DNA of 37,884 nucleotides from a bacterium (GCA_017308215.1 JAFKFQ010000266.1:1-37884), one strand, 5' to 3'. Counted from the first letter of the stretch, positions 25,666-33,858 are shown. The notes: generated by a model from the sequence alone, not told the origin. A program made the numbers and translations.

Positions 25666-25968
25666 GGGGAGCAGCGGCAGACCCGTTTAACGAGAAGTGG
25701 TCGGTCAGCCACATCTCTCTTCTCGTTCCCCCGCTCTGCGGGGGAATGCCGGGTTTTCGCCGCCCCGCGGCGTGCCCTTGATCACATCGGTGACGCTCTC
25801 CAGGGAGCAGCGGCGCCCGCACCCCGGCGCGTCCGCACGACGGACCGGGGGCCAACGCCCGCGCCGCGGAGCGGCGGCAGACCCGTTCCCCCCGCAGAGC
25901 GGGGAAACGAGAAGAAATGAGAAGAACGCGCAGTCCGGCCGCGTCTGCCACCCGGACAACCCGCAGGT
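25666..25968. repeat. Gene-free island of inverted and direct repeats
   Basis: No coding frame is credible here. Direct copies of a 17-bp sequence (GCRGCGGCAGACCCGTT) lie at 25671-25687 and 25871-25887. A 25-bp sequence at 25719-25743 recurs as its reverse complement at 25890-25914 with one mismatch. Each inverted copy contains a small hairpin. The arrangement looks like a palindromic non-autonomous element or a pair of dispersed repeats. The stops of the zinc-finger gene and the RluA-type gene face each other across it. Confidence 0.65.
25726..25746. terminator. 9-bp hairpin within the repeat island
   Basis: TTCCCCCGC (25726-25734) pairs with GCGGGGGAA (25738-25746) over a 3-base loop. It lies 61 bp past the stop of the zinc-finger gene and could end that transcript; it is also part of the left inverted copy. 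Confidence 0.45.
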
Positions 25969-27027
25969 CTACGTCCGGAGCGGACGGTGGGCACGGACGG
26001 CGTCCAGCGCGCGCCGGATGTCGGGGGCTAGTGGGGCTTCGACTTCCAGCCAGTTACCGGTCCGCGGGTGGCGGAAGCGGAGGCGGAAGGCGTGCAGCGC
26101 CTGTCGGCCGATCAGCACCTCGTCCACGTCCTTCTCGGTGCCCGGGACGAGGTCCGAGAGGAGGAACCGGTCGCGGCCGCTGTAGTGCTTGTCGGCGAGG
26201 ACGGGGCAGCCGGCGTGCATGAGGTGGACGCGGATCTGGTGCGTGCGGCCGGTGCGCGGCTGGACGCGGACGAGCGTGTACCCGCGGAACCGTTCGAGCA
26301 CCTCGTAGTAGCTCAGCGCGTCCTTCGCGTCCGGGTCCGTCGGGTCGAGCGTGACCGCCATCTTCTCGCGGTCGTGCGGGTGGTGCTTGATCCGGGCCTC
26401 GATGTAGTCGGTGTCGCGCTCCAGCTCGCCGGCCGTCAGCGCGACGTACTCCTTGAACACCTTGCGGGTCTCGAACTGGTTGGAGCACTCGCGGTGGGTC
26501 TGGTCGTCCTTGGCGATCAGGATGACGCCGCTCGTGTCCTTGTCGAGCCGGTGGACGATCCCGGCCCGGAACGCGCCGTTCTCGCGGCTCAGGTGCTCGC
26601 GGAAGTGGTACTGGAGCGCGTTCACCAGCGTGCCGGACCAGTTCCCCTTCGCGGGGTGGACCACCATGTCCGCCGGCTTGTTGATGACCGCCAGGAATTC
26701 GTCCTGGTAGAGGATGTCGAGCGGGATGTCCTCGGGCTCGGGGAGCTCGTGGTCCGGGGCCGGCATCTCGACGTGGAGCCGGTCGTTTTTCCGGACCTTG
26801 TAGCTCGGCTTGCTCGGCCGGCCGTTGACGGTGACGCCGCCGGACTCGATCGCCTTCTGGATCTCCGACCGGCTGTACGCCTGCATGTGGATGTGGAGGT
26901 ACTGGTCGAGCCGCATCCCCTCGACCTTGATCTGGGCGATCAGGTCGATCGGCTCGCGCGTACGCGGCGGCACCGGCGCGACCGGTGCCGGGTCGAGGAG
27001 GTCGTCGTCGTCCGCGGCGGTGGCCAT
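25969..27027 (-). CDS. RluA-family 23S rRNA pseudouridine synthase (RluD-like)
   Basis: The 352-residue enzyme converts uridines in large-subunit rRNA to pseudouridine. An acidic N-terminal tail precedes an S4 RNA-binding domain (GMRLDQYLHIHMQAYSRSEI, from residue 37, through VTVNGRPSKPSYKV). The catalytic domain has NKPADMVVHPAKG and the signature HRLDKDTSG (159-167) with the catalytic Asp162. The C-terminal RTGRTHQIRVHLMHAGCPVLAD block is intact. RluD, which acts on helix 69, has this S4-plus-catalytic layout, but RluC is possible. The gene is the second in a minus-strand unit, 73 bp after the YfgM-like gene, with a short GC hairpin in the gap. Confidence 0.93.
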   Translation of the reverse strand: MATAADDDDLLDPAPVAPVPPRTREPIDLIAQIKVEGMRLDQYLHIHMQAYSRSEIQKAIESGGVTVNGRPSKPSYKVRKNDRLHVEMPAPDHELPEPEDIPLDILYQDEFLAVINKPADMVVHPAKGNWSGTLVNALQYHFREHLSRENGAFRAGIVHRLDKDTSGVILIAKDDQTHRECSNQFETRKVFKEYVALTAGELERDTDYIEARIKHHPHDREKMAVTLDPTDPDAKDALSYYEVLERFRGYTLVRVQPRTGRTHQIRVHLMHAGCPVLADKHYSGRDRFLLSDLVPGTEKDVDEVLIGRQALHAFRLRFRHPRTGNWLEVEAPLAPDIRRALDAVRAHRPLRT

Positions 27028-27049
27028 CGGCGGATCCGGGAAACGCGAC

Positions 27050-27071
27050 GCGGGGGGCCGAAACCCCCCGC
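27050..27071 (-). terminator. 8-bp GC hairpin in the gap before the rluD-like gene
   Basis: GCGGGGGG (27050-27057) pairs with CCCCCCGC (27064-27071) across a 6-base loop. On the minus strand it follows the stop of the YfgM-like gene by about 30 bp. A T-run is lacking, so it may attenuate rather than end transcription toward the rRNA enzyme gene. Confidence 0.4.
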
Positions 27072-27100
27072 TGCGGTCGGTCGAATTCAGTCGCCCGTCC

Positions 27101-27988
27101 TTACGGCGCGATCGGCGGGTGGCCCGGCGGGAGCGGGGGCATCACCGGGCCGCCACCCGGCAGACCGGGAACGCCACCCGGGCCGCCCATCGGGAACCCG
27201 GGGGGGAGCCCGCCGCCGGGACCGAACGGCATCCCGCCCGGGCCGAACGGCATTCCGCCGCCGGGGCCGAACATCCCGCCCGGCCGGGACGGGAAGAAGG
27301 TCATGTTGTAGAGGTTGGTCTGTACCCGCCGGATGTCCTGCATCAGGGGTTCACCCGGCGCGCGGAGTTCGGCGGCGGTCTTCTTCGCCTCGTCGCCCCA
27401 CGGGCTTCCCTCGGCGACGGCGGCGAGCTTCTCGAGCCACTCGGCGGCAGCGGTCGAACTGCCGCGGAAGCTGTCGAGCCCCGTCCCCTTGGTAATCCCG
27501 ATCAGCGCGAGCTCGGCCTTCGCCAGCCCGAGGTAGCACTCGGCCTGGAGGACCGGCGAGTCCTTGAGGTCCGGCGCCAGCTTGCCGAACGACTCCTTCG
27601 CGGTCTCGATACTCGCCAGCGCCTTCTGGCGTTCCCCTTGGTCGCCGGTCACGAGCTTGTCGATCCCGTCCGGCCCCAGCTTGACCCGCGCCAGGTGGAC
27701 CTCGGCGAGCTGGGCGGGGAGCGTGCCGGGGTAGTCCGTCATGACCTTCTCGAGGTCTTCCCGCGTGGCCGCGACCTCCAGGTCGAGCCACATGCGCGAG
27801 GAGGCGACCTCCTTCTGGCCGCGCATGAAGATGAACAACCCGATCACGGTGATCAGGACCAGTACGGCGGCCATCACCCAGTACGGGACGAGCTCGCCGC
27901 GCTTGAACTTCTGCCACGCGGCCCGGACGGCGGTGCCCGGCGCCGGGGTTTCGGCGGGCGACGGGGTCGTCGGGGACTCGGTACTCAT
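27101..27988 (-). CDS. YfgM-like single-pass membrane protein with Gly/Pro/Met-rich tail
   Basis: The 295-residue protein has a Pro/Thr-rich cytoplasmic start (1-20), a membrane segment at about 36-55, and a helical periplasmic part (60-230) reminiscent of the TPR-like domain of YfgM. YfgM is a partner of the SecYEG-associated chaperone PpiD. The last about 60 residues are low complexity, with repeats of the type FGPGGGMP, rich in Gly, Pro, Met and Phe. The gene lies directly divergent from ftsY, an SRP receptor gene, which fits a link to membrane protein export, though that is inference. It has a well-matched own promoter (28056-28084). Confidence 0.6.
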   Translation of the reverse strand: MSTESPTTPSPAETPAPGTAVRAAWQKFKRGELVPYWVMAAVLVLITVIGLFIFMRGQKEVASSRMWLDLEVAATREDLEKVMTDYPGTLPAQLAEVHLARVKLGPDGIDKLVTGDQGERQKALASIETAKESFGKLAPDLKDSPVLQAECYLGLAKAELALIGITKGTGLDSFRGSSTAAAEWLEKLAAVAEGSPWGDEAKKTAAELRAPGEPLMQDIRRVQTNLYNMTFFPSRPGGMFGPGGGMPFGPGGMPFGPGGGLPPGFPMGGPGGVPGLPGGGPVMPPLPPGHPPIAP

Positions 27989-28055
27989 GCCGGGCTCCGT
28001 TCCGCGGGGCGGGTCGCACGACCGATCCAGACGCTACGACCGGCGGTAAGGGTGG

Positions 28056-28084
28056 ATGATAGGCCGACTGCCCACCCCGGTCAA
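28056..28084 (-). promoter_or_regulatory. Promoter for the YfgM-like gene
   Basis: On the minus strand TTGACC (28084-28079) and TATCAT (28061-28056) are separated by exactly 17 bp; both boxes are 5/6 of consensus. The ATG is at 27988, giving a leader of about 60 bases. Among promoter candidates seen here it is the best match. Confidence 0.55.
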
Positions 28085-28090
28085 CCGGGG

Positions 28091-28119
28091 CCGACACCCG
28101 GCGCGGCGGGGCGTAGAAT
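28091..28119 (+). promoter_or_regulatory. Promoter for ftsY
   Basis: CCGACA (28091-28096) and TAGAAT (28114-28119) are 17 bp apart, with the ftsY ATG 34 bp further on. It is back to back with the promoter for the YfgM-like gene; the two -35 boxes are only 6 bp apart. Confidence 0.5.
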
Positions 28120-28153
28120 ACGATTCTTGCTCGCAGCCACATACGAGGGTGAC

Positions 28154-29059
28154 ATGGCGTTCGGGTGGTTCAGACGCGGGCTGGCGAAGACCGCCAGCGT
28201 GTTCGGCGGTGTACTCGACATTCTCCGCCGCAAGGGGAAGGTCGATCAGGCGTTCCTGGACGAGCTGGAGAAGCAACTCTACCGGGCCGACCTCGGCACG
28301 CAGGCGACGGCGACGATCGTGGACCGTGTCCGCCAGGGCTTCCGGGACAAGGAAGTCGGGGAAGAGGTGCAGGAGTTCGTCCGCAAGCAGCTCCGCGACC
28401 TGCTCGCCACTGAAACCGCAGGGCTAGCCTACGCCCCGAGCGGGCCGACGGTCGTGATGGTGGCCGGCGTGAACGGGTCGGGGAAGACGACCTCCATTGC
28501 CAAACTCGCCAACCGGCTCAAGAAGGACGGGAAGACGGTCGCCGTCGCCGCGTGCGACACGTTCCGGGCGGCGGCGGTCGAGCAGCTGACCGTGTGGGCG
28601 GGCCGCATCGGCTGCGACATCATCAAGCAGGGGCAGAACGTCCAGCCCGCCGCCGTCGCGCACGACGCCTGCGAGGCGGCGAAGGCCCGCGGCTACGACG
28701 TGCTCGTCGTGGACACCGCCGGCCGGCTCCACACGCAGGCGCACCTGATGAAGGAGCTCGAAAAGATTCACACCGTCGTGAGCCGGCAGATCCCCGGTGC
28801 CCCGCACGAAGTCCTGCTCGTGCTCGACGCCTCGAACGGGCAGAATGCCGTCACCCAGGCCGAGCAGTTCTCGAAGTCGGTGAAGTGCAGCGGGATCATC
28901 CTGTCGAAGCTCGACGGGTCCGCGAAGGGCGGGGCGGTGTTCGCCATCAAGCAGAAGCTCGGCCTGCCGGTAAAGTACGTCGGCCTCGGGGAGGGGCTCG
29001 ACGACCTGGAGCCGTTCGACCCCGACGCCTTCGTTGCTGCGCTGTTTGAGAAAAACTAG
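28154..29059 (+). CDS. ftsY: Signal recognition particle receptor FtsY
   Basis: FtsY receives the SRP-ribosome complex at the membrane for co-translational insertion. The 301-residue protein has a short N-terminal helix beginning MAFGWFRRGLAKT, then the four-helix N domain and the GTPase. Motifs are GVNGSGKTT (105-113), the DTFRAAA loop (135-141), DTAGR (187-191), SKLDG (251-255) and a C-terminal GLGEGLDDLEPF. It lacks the long acidic A domain of E. coli FtsY, which is normal outside enterobacteria. The ATG at 28154 follows GAGGG; the longer upstream open frame is antisense to the neighbouring gene and not real. The stop is 17 bp from the convergent rny stop. Confidence 0.95.
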   Translation: MAFGWFRRGLAKTASVFGGVLDILRRKGKVDQAFLDELEKQLYRADLGTQATATIVDRVRQGFRDKEVGEEVQEFVRKQLRDLLATETAGLAYAPSGPTVVMVAGVNGSGKTTSIAKLANRLKKDGKTVAVAACDTFRAAAVEQLTVWAGRIGCDIIKQGQNVQPAAVAHDACEAAKARGYDVLVVDTAGRLHTQAHLMKELEKIHTVVSRQIPGAPHEVLLVLDASNGQNAVTQAEQFSKSVKCSGIILSKLDGSAKGGAVFAIKQKLGLPVKYVGLGEGLDDLEPFDPDAFVAALFEKN

Positions 29060-29076
29060 GGCGATTATCGGGGCAG

Positions 29077-30681
29077 CTACTTCGCCACCTCGACCGCCCG
29101 CGTCTCGCGGATGACGGTCACGCGGATCTCGCCAGGGTAGTCGAGCTGCTGCTCGATGGCCCGCGCGATGTCGCGCGACAATTTGACGGCCTCCGCGTCG
29201 GTCGTCTGGGCGGCGTTGGCGATCACGCGCAGCTCGCGCCCGGCTTGGATCGCGTAGGCGTGCTCCACCGCCGGGAAGCCCATCGCCACCGCCTCCAGGT
29301 TCTCCAACCGCTTGACATACTTCTCCAGCGTCTCCCGCCGTGCCCCCGGACGGCTGGCGCTGATCGCGTCCGCGGCGGCGACGAGGACGGTGTAGATGTT
29401 GTCCACCGTCACGTCGTCGTGGTGCCCGGCGATGGCGTGGAGCACCTCCTTGCTCGTCTCGCCGTAGCGGCGGGCGAGTTCGGCGCCGACCTTCGGGTGC
29501 CCACCTTCCATCTCGTGGTCGGCCGCCTTGCCGACGTCGTGGAGCAGCCCGCACCGGCGCGCCAGCTGGGGGTTCAGCCCGATCTCGCCGGCCATCAGCC
29601 CGCACAGGTGCGCGACCTCCAGTGAGTGGAGGAGCACGTTCTGACTGTAGCTCGTGCGGAACTTGAGCCGGCCGAGCAGGTGCAGAATCTTCTCGTGCGG
29701 CTCCGGCACGTCCGCCTCCAGCACCGCCTGCCGCCCGGCCTCGGTGACGTGCTTCTCCATCTCCGCCTGCGTCTCGGCCACGACCTCCTCGATGCGCGTC
29801 GGGTGGATGCGGCCGTCGGCGATGAGCTTGGCGAGCGCCAGGCGCGCGGTCTCCCGCCGGACGTTGTCGAAGGCGGACACGATGACGACGCCGGGCGTGT
29901 CGTCCACGATCACGTCCACCCCGGTCGCCTTCTCGAAGGCGCGGATGTTGCGCCCCTCGCGGCCGATGATCCGGCCCTTCATGTCGTCGGACGGGATGTC
30001 CACGGTGCTCACCGTGGTGTCGGCGGTGTGGTCCGCCGCGAACCGCTGGACCGCGGTGGCGAGGATCTCGCGGGCCTTCGCCTCCGCCTGCTGCCGCAGC
30101 CGCTCCTCGTGCTGGCGGATGCGGGCGGCGGCCTCGTCCGCGAGTTCCCGGTCGAGCCGGTCGAGCAGCGTCCGTTCGGCGGCCTCGCGCGACAGCCCGC
30201 TCAACTCGTGGAGTTTCCGCGTCTGCTCCTCGGTCAGCTCGTCCAGCCGCTTCGACTTCTCCTCCAGCCGCTCCTTCCGCTCGGCCAACTTCTTTTGAAC
30301 CGACTCCAACTGGCGCTCCTTGCGCGTCAGTTCGCGAGCCTTCTGCTCTGCCGCGTCCTCGCGCTTCTCGGCGCGGCGCTCGACCTCGCGCGCCTCGGCC
30401 CGTGCCTGATCCAACTCCCGCAGCAGCTCGTCCCGGCGGCGGGCGGCCTCATCGCGGGCGCGGAGTTCGGCGTCGCGGACGATCTCGTCGGCCTCGCGCC
30501 GACCCTTCTCGACCAGCTCCCGCCCGCGGGCCTCGGCCTGGCGAACTTCCTCCTCAACGCGGGCGGCCTCGAGGACTCGGGCGGACGGCGAGCGGTTGAC
30601 GGCGCGGGCAACGAAGTAGGCCAGCGCGGCGCCGGCGAGGGCTGTGGCTGCAGCCAGCCCGGCGGCGTGTTCGGGTTCCAT
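29077..30681 (-). CDS. rny: Ribonuclease Y
   Basis: RNase Y is a membrane-anchored endoribonuclease that starts mRNA decay. The 534-residue length matches (B. subtilis about 520). An N-terminal membrane helix (8-26) is followed by a long charged coiled coil (about 35-210). The KH domain holds [15 protein letters not shown] (236-250), and the HD domain holds the metal ligands in HSLEVAHL (from 352) and [11 protein letters not shown] (379-389), with a later HHDDV. All catalytic elements are intact. The ATG at 30681 has GGAAGG upstream. A promoter-like pair lies at 30846-30874, giving a leader of about 160 bases. No terminator is visible toward the convergent ftsY. Confidence 0.96.
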   Translation of the reverse strand: MEPEHAAGLAAATALAGAALAYFVARAVNRSPSARVLEAARVEEEVRQAEARGRELVEKGRREADEIVRDAELRARDEAARRRDELLRELDQARAEAREVERRAEKREDAAEQKARELTRKERQLESVQKKLAERKERLEEKSKRLDELTEEQTRKLHELSGLSREAAERTLLDRLDRELADEAAARIRQHEERLRQQAEAKAREILATAVQRFAADHTADTTVSTVDIPSDDMKGRIIGREGRNIRAFEKATGVDVIVDDTPGVVIVSAFDNVRRETARLALAKLIADGRIHPTRIEEVVAETQAEMEKHVTEAGRQAVLEADVPEPHEKILHLLGRLKFRTSYSQNVLLHSLEVAHLCGLMAGEIGLNPQLARRCGLLHDVGKAADHEMEGGHPKVGAELARRYGETSKEVLHAIAGHHDDVTVDNIYTVLVAAADAISASRPGARRETLEKYVKRLENLEAVAMGFPAVEHAYAIQAGRELRVIANAAQTTDAEAVKLSRDIARAIEQQLDYPGEIRVTVIRETRAVEVAK

Positions 30682-30845
30682 TCGGGCGGTCCTTCCCGGG
30701 GCCAGCGGGCGGTTGCGTGACGGCCCGGTCCGGGTGATTGTCTGGGGTACCGTCGGGCGGGTATGCAGGCCGTCGTCCAGACGGCCGGGCGGCCGAACGA
30801 CCGCCCGGAACCCGCCCGGTCGTCCTGTCGCGCGGGGATGGTGGC

Positions 30846-30874
30846 ATTATGCGGAGGCCGGAAACCGACTGCAA
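30846..30874 (-). promoter_or_regulatory. Putative promoter for rny
   Basis: On the minus strand TTGCAG (30874-30869) and CATAAT (30851-30846) are 17 bp apart. The -10 box is 5/6 of consensus; the -35 is weaker. It lies 165 bp upstream of the rny ATG. Confidence 0.35.
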
Positions 30875-31120
30875 CCGGTAGGTGGGACGTGCCGCGGTGG
30901 GATGCGGTACGGGAGCGGGTAAGGCGGTGCGATTAGCGATTGATGCGATGCCGTCAAGCTCCAAAAGTGATGAATAATTCATCAGGATTCCGTAGTATTA
31001 TGACAATTCTATGAAGGTTTGTTGAAACCGCCGTGGCCCGTCTCCCCCCGTATCCGGTCTGGTGTAGTCCTGGGGTGTGTCATTTGGTTGCTCCTTCGCC
31101 CAGCCCTGGGAGGTTTCGCG
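30875..31120. promoter_or_regulatory. AT-rich upstream region of the pseudopilin gene
   Basis: This gene-free stretch is the most AT-rich part of the window, chiefly 30925-31025. It carries the palindrome at 30968-30984 and a TATTAT hexamer at 30996-31001 that could be a -10 box, though no matching -35 is seen at proper spacing. An open frame starting at 31019 joins the pseudopilin frame but lacks a ribosome site and would bury the prepilin leader. Confidence 0.5.
30968..30984. promoter_or_regulatory. Perfect palindrome, candidate operator
   Basis: TGATGAAT and ATTCATCA flank a single central A, making a perfect 17-bp inverted repeat of unusual base composition for this GC-rich window. It lies about 12 bp ahead of the TATTAT hexamer and 137 bp upstream of the pseudopilin ATG, a position suited to a dimeric regulator. 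Confidence 0.5.
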
Positions 31121-32125
31121 ATGGGTCGCACGACGCGTGGGGCATTCACGCTGATCGAGCTGTTGGTGGTGATCGCGATTATCGCCATTCTCATCGGACT
31201 GCTGCTGCCGGCGGTGCAGAAGGTGCGGGAGGCCGCCGCCCGCAGCACCTGTCAGAACAACCTGAAGCAGATCGGCCTCGCCTTCCATGCCTTCCACGAC
31301 GTGAACAGCCGGATGCCGCACGGCGGGCGCGACGGCAACCAGACGAACGGTTGCGACTGCTGCAACTGGGATCTCGACTGTACGGACCCGGCCCCGCCGG
31401 CCGGGACGATGCGGGACCGCAGCGGGTGGAACTTCCGCCACCACATCCTCCCGTACATCGAGCAGACGCCGCTCTTCAACCAGATCGACAACAACGAGTT
31501 CCACAAGGTTCCGGTCAAGATCTACTTCTGCCCCAGCCGGCGCGCCCCGACCGTGTACGGGACGACGACGCGCTGCGACTACAACGGGAACGCCGGGACG
31601 GACTTCGCGAACGGTACGCCGGTCGACGGGAAACCCGGTGGCACCCCGCCCCAGACCTTCAACGGCGTGGTGGTCCGGGCCAACGTCGCCCCGGTGACGA
31701 TGGTGTCGATCAGCGACGGGACGTCGAACACGGTCATGGTCGGGGAGAAGTGGCTCCACCCCCAGCGGATCAACGCCGACGGCGGTGACAACGAGCGCTA
31801 CGCCAACGCCGGGTGGGACGAGTGCGTGGTGCGGATCGGTGGGGGCACGTACACCTACAACTACAACAACGGCCAGTGCTCCGGTCCCTACACCAGCCGC
31901 TCCATCCCCCGGACGCCCCAGCCCGACCGCGACGCGCCGTGCGAGGTGGACGGCGCCGGCAAAACCAAGACAATCTGGAACCAGTCGTTCGGCTCGTCGC
32001 ACGTGGGCGGCACCCAGTTCGTCCTGGCCGACGGGTCCGTTCGGAACGTCAGCTTCAGCATCGACGCGGTCGTCTGGGCGGCGGCTTGCACCCGTAACGG
32101 CGGTGAGTCCCAGCAGCTCAACTAA
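31121..32125 (+). CDS. DUF1559 pseudopilin-like protein with H-X9-DG motif
   Basis: The 334-residue protein begins with a type IV prepilin leader: GRTTRGA followed by [20 protein letters not shown], with the expected Glu at position +5 (Glu13) if cleavage is after Ala8. Then comes the DUF1559 block [20 protein letters not shown], a Cys-rich loop, and near the C-terminus [12 protein letters not shown], the H-X9-DG motif that marks this planctomycete-expanded family. Processing by a prepilin peptidase and assembly by a type II/IV-like machine are expected; none is encoded here. I chose the ATG at 31121, with GGGAGG upstream. A small exported-protein gene follows 13 bp downstream. Confidence 0.92.
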   Translation: MGRTTRGAFTLIELLVVIAIIAILIGLLLPAVQKVREAAARSTCQNNLKQIGLAFHAFHDVNSRMPHGGRDGNQTNGCDCCNWDLDCTDPAPPAGTMRDRSGWNFRHHILPYIEQTPLFNQIDNNEFHKVPVKIYFCPSRRAPTVYGTTTRCDYNGNAGTDFANGTPVDGKPGGTPPQTFNGVVVRANVAPVTMVSISDGTSNTVMVGEKWLHPQRINADGGDNERYANAGWDECVVRIGGGTYTYNYNNGQCSGPYTSRSIPRTPQPDRDAPCEVDGAGKTKTIWNQSFGSSHVGGTQFVLADGSVRNVSFSIDAVVWAAACTRNGGESQQLN

Positions 32126-32138
32126 CCCCGGAGCACCC

Positions 32139-32303
32139 ATGACCGGCCGGTCGATTCTCACCGCTCTGGCGCTCGTGGCCGGGGCGGGGTGTGGCAACAA
32201 GACACCGACCATCACGCCCGAGATGGAAGCCCAGCAGAAGGCCGCCGACAAGGAAGTGAACGACGGCGAGAAGGCGTGGCAGAAGGAACAACGCAAAAAG
32301 TGA
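32139..32303 (+). CDS. Small lipoprotein-like protein
   Basis: The 54-residue peptide has a hydrophobic start ending in GAGC (Cys18), a weak lipobox, then a charged helical stretch rich in Lys, Glu and Gln (AQQKAADKEVNDGEKAWQKE). GGAG lies in front of the ATG, and the gene is 13 bp behind the DUF1559 gene, so the two are co-transcribed. Very short proteins of this kind often follow DUF1559 genes in planctomycetes. Function is unknown. A good hairpin follows. Confidence 0.65.
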   Translation: MTGRSILTALALVAGAGCGNKTPTITPEMEAQQKAADKEVNDGEKAWQKEQRKK

Positions 32304-32310
32304 TCAACCC

Positions 32311-32332
32311 GCGGCCCGGACCACCGGGCCGC
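32311..32332 (+). terminator. Intrinsic terminator after the pseudopilin unit
   Basis: GCGGCCCGG (32311-32319) and CCGGGCCGC (32324-32332) form a perfect 9-bp stem with a 4-base loop, followed by ACGTCATTTT. It sits 7 bp after the stop at 32303 and 22 bp ahead of the next gene's start. Confidence 0.65.
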
Positions 32333-32354
32333 ACGTCATTTTGTGAGGCGATTG

Positions 32355-32813
32355 ATGACCACGAACACCACCCCCTGGCGCGGCGTCGCGCTCGCCGCGA
32401 CACTCGTTTCGTTCGGCTGTGTGGAGGTCGCGCAGGACGCCCCCCGACACCCGCTCGCCGGAACCGTGACCCGGAACGGGCAACCGGTCCGCGAGGGGGG
32501 ACTGATCTTCGTTCGCAAGGGCGGCGGCGGACCGGTCGTGAACGCGGCAGTCGAAAAGGACGGTACGTTCTCGGCCCGGAGCGAGTATCGCGACCGGGCC
32601 GGGAAACTGGAATTCCGACCCGGCGCCCCGGCCGGAGAGTACACCGCGGTGTACCACCCGCCGAGTTCCGGTGCGAAGACCGGGTTGGAAGTCGAGTTGA
32701 CCGACCCGGTTGTCGTTTCGGACGGCGGGGTCACGGTTGCCCTGATCTTACCCGAGACGATGCCGCAGGGCGGTGGAGCCCCGCGCGACGAGGACCGCGC
32801 GACCCACAAGTGA
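32355..32813 (+). CDS. Probable lipoprotein with carboxypeptidase-regulatory-like domain
   Basis: The 152-residue protein has a signal-like N-terminus ending in VSFGC (Cys22), an imperfect lipobox. The mature part starts HPLAGTVTRNGQPVREGGLIFV, a common planctomycete version of the carboxypeptidase-regulatory/transthyretin-like beta fold, with later GTFSARSEYRDRAGKLEF and GEYTAVYHPPSS. These proteins are secreted and often linked to DUF1559 pseudopilins; the role is unknown. The ATG at 32355 has GAGG six bases upstream, better than the GTG at 32343. It follows the terminator at 32311-32332, which may be only partial. Confidence 0.72.
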   Translation: MTTNTTPWRGVALAATLVSFGCVEVAQDAPRHPLAGTVTRNGQPVREGGLIFVRKGGGGPVVNAAVEKDGTFSARSEYRDRAGKLEFRPGAPAGEYTAVYHPPSSGAKTGLEVELTDPVVVSDGGVTVALILPETMPQGGGAPRDEDRATHK

Positions 32814-32874
32814 GCTGACGGGCGTGTCGTCCAGGACCTCCCGCCGGCCCGAAATCGGTCGGCGGAATCGGATT

Positions 32875-32903
32875 TTGAACTTGCGGACCGAGGGAGATAA
32901 CAC
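32875..32903 (+). promoter_or_regulatory. Weak promoter-like pair before the small exported protein
   Basis: TTGAAC (32875-32880) and TAACAC (32898-32903) are 17 bp apart, 70 bp ahead of the ATG at 32973. The -10 match is weak. A short palindrome (ACTAATGTTAGT, 32904-32915) follows directly. Confidence 0.25.
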
Positions 32904-32972
32904 ACTAATGTTAGTCCGTGTCGTGAACGGCCGTTCCGTCCTCGACCGCTGTCGATCCCACGAGGTACGCCC

Positions 32973-33302
32973 ATGCTCCGTTGCCTGCTTCCCGCGGCCC
33001 TGACCGCCGCCCTGGTGCTCGCCGGCGGGTCGGTCGCGCAGGATTCCAAGAAGGAAGTTAAGAAGGACGACCCCACGCCGAAGGCCAAGGGCATCCTTCC
33101 GATGAACTGGGGCAAGCTGGGGCTGACGGACGCCCAGAAGCAGGATGTGTATACTGTCCAAGGTAAGTACAACGCGGAGATCGACAAACTTGATGCGAAG
33201 ATCCGGGAACTCAAGGCCGCCCGGGACAAGGAGATGAAGGCGGTGTTGACCCCGGAACAGAAGAAACGCCTTGAGGAGATTCTTCTCGGGAAGGACAAGT
33301 GA
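32973..33302 (+). CDS. Small exported helical protein
   Basis: The 109-residue protein has a signal peptide ending AGGSVAQ (about residue 23), a Lys/Asp-rich linker, and a helical C-terminal half with LGLTDAQKQDVYTVQGKYNA and LKAARDKEMKAVLTPEQKKRLEEI. The two LT-x-x-Q-K-type helices resemble the periplasmic Spy/CpxP or LTXXQ pattern, which is found in envelope-stress chaperones, but the protein is shorter than those and the assignment is tentative. GAGG precedes the ATG. It stands alone with its own upstream spacer. Confidence 0.65.
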   Translation: MLRCLLPAALTAALVLAGGSVAQDSKKEVKKDDPTPKAKGILPMNWGKLGLTDAQKQDVYTVQGKYNAEIDKLDAKIRELKAARDKEMKAVLTPEQKKRLEEILLGKDK

Positions 33303-33352
33303 CTCGCCGTCGGGCATTTTCCTGATGTCGCCGTCGCCGCGGGAGGCGGTTC

Positions 33353-33727
33353 ATGGGGCTGGATCGAACCGTCCGGTTTCCGTCCGGGAGCGTCCCAAGT
33401 TGGGACGCGGTGAGCGACCGGTTGAAGCGCCTCGGCTCGCCGGTCGCACTCCGCATGATCGACGGGTTACCGGCCTTCCCGGACGAATCGCCCGAACCGG
33501 GGTGGCGAGAACTCCGGGTCGGGACCGCGGCCGGGATGGTCACACTTCGAGCCGCTACCGGCACCCTCACGTGTGTTGTCTGGGGTAATGCGACGGACGC
33601 ACTCCGGCGCGACTGGGATGCGGTCTGTTGGGCCTGTGCGGCAGCGGGTGACGGGCTGGTTGAAACTCCGGCGGGTGCCGTGAGTGCGGACGACTTTGCC
33701 CGCGCAGCGGGCTTGCGACCGGAATAA
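33353..33727 (+). CDS. Small protein of unknown function
   Basis: I do not recognise the family. The 124-residue soluble protein has a GGGAGG ribosome site and good coding character. It begins [20 protein letters not shown] and contains [18 protein letters not shown] and [20 protein letters not shown], with two cysteines in the CWAC motif (a C-x2-C pair near residues 97-100). There is no signal peptide or membrane segment. It lies 50 bp after the small exported gene and 187 bp before lpxD; its relation to either is unclear. Confidence 0.65.
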   Translation: MGLDRTVRFPSGSVPSWDAVSDRLKRLGSPVALRMIDGLPAFPDESPEPGWRELRVGTAAGMVTLRAATGTLTCVVWGNATDALRRDWDAVCWACAAAGDGLVETPAGAVSADDFARAAGLRPE

Positions 33728-33829
33728 CCACTACCACTCGCCTACCACCCGCGGTCTGCGGGCGGGTTCGCCCTCTCGTCACGCCCCGGCGCGACCGATA
33801 CACGTCTGTGGCGCCCCAACGGGTTGCAC

Positions 33830-33858
33830 TTGCCCGGGTCGCCCCGTTCCGCTATTTT
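33830..33858 (+). promoter_or_regulatory. Putative promoter for lpxD-lpxI
   Basis: TTGCCC (33830-33835) and TATTTT (33853-33858) are 17 bp apart, about 57 bp upstream of the lpxD GTG. Each box matches 4/6 of the consensus. A longer open frame spans this region but looks non-coding. Confidence 0.35.

Noticed and set aside
26068..28153. Long plus-strand frames across the rluD-like and YfgM-like genes, one joined to ftsY
   Set aside because: They are antisense to well-supported genes; ftsY has its own ATG, ribosome site and promoter at 28091-28154.
31019..31120. Earlier ATG for the DUF1559 protein
   Set aside because: It would place 34 residues before the prepilin leader and lacks a ribosome site; GGGAGG precedes 31121.
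33728..33780. Small hairpin CCCGC/GCGGG after the 33353 gene
   Set aside because: The stem is only 5 bp with no T-run, too weak to call a terminator in GC-rich DNA.
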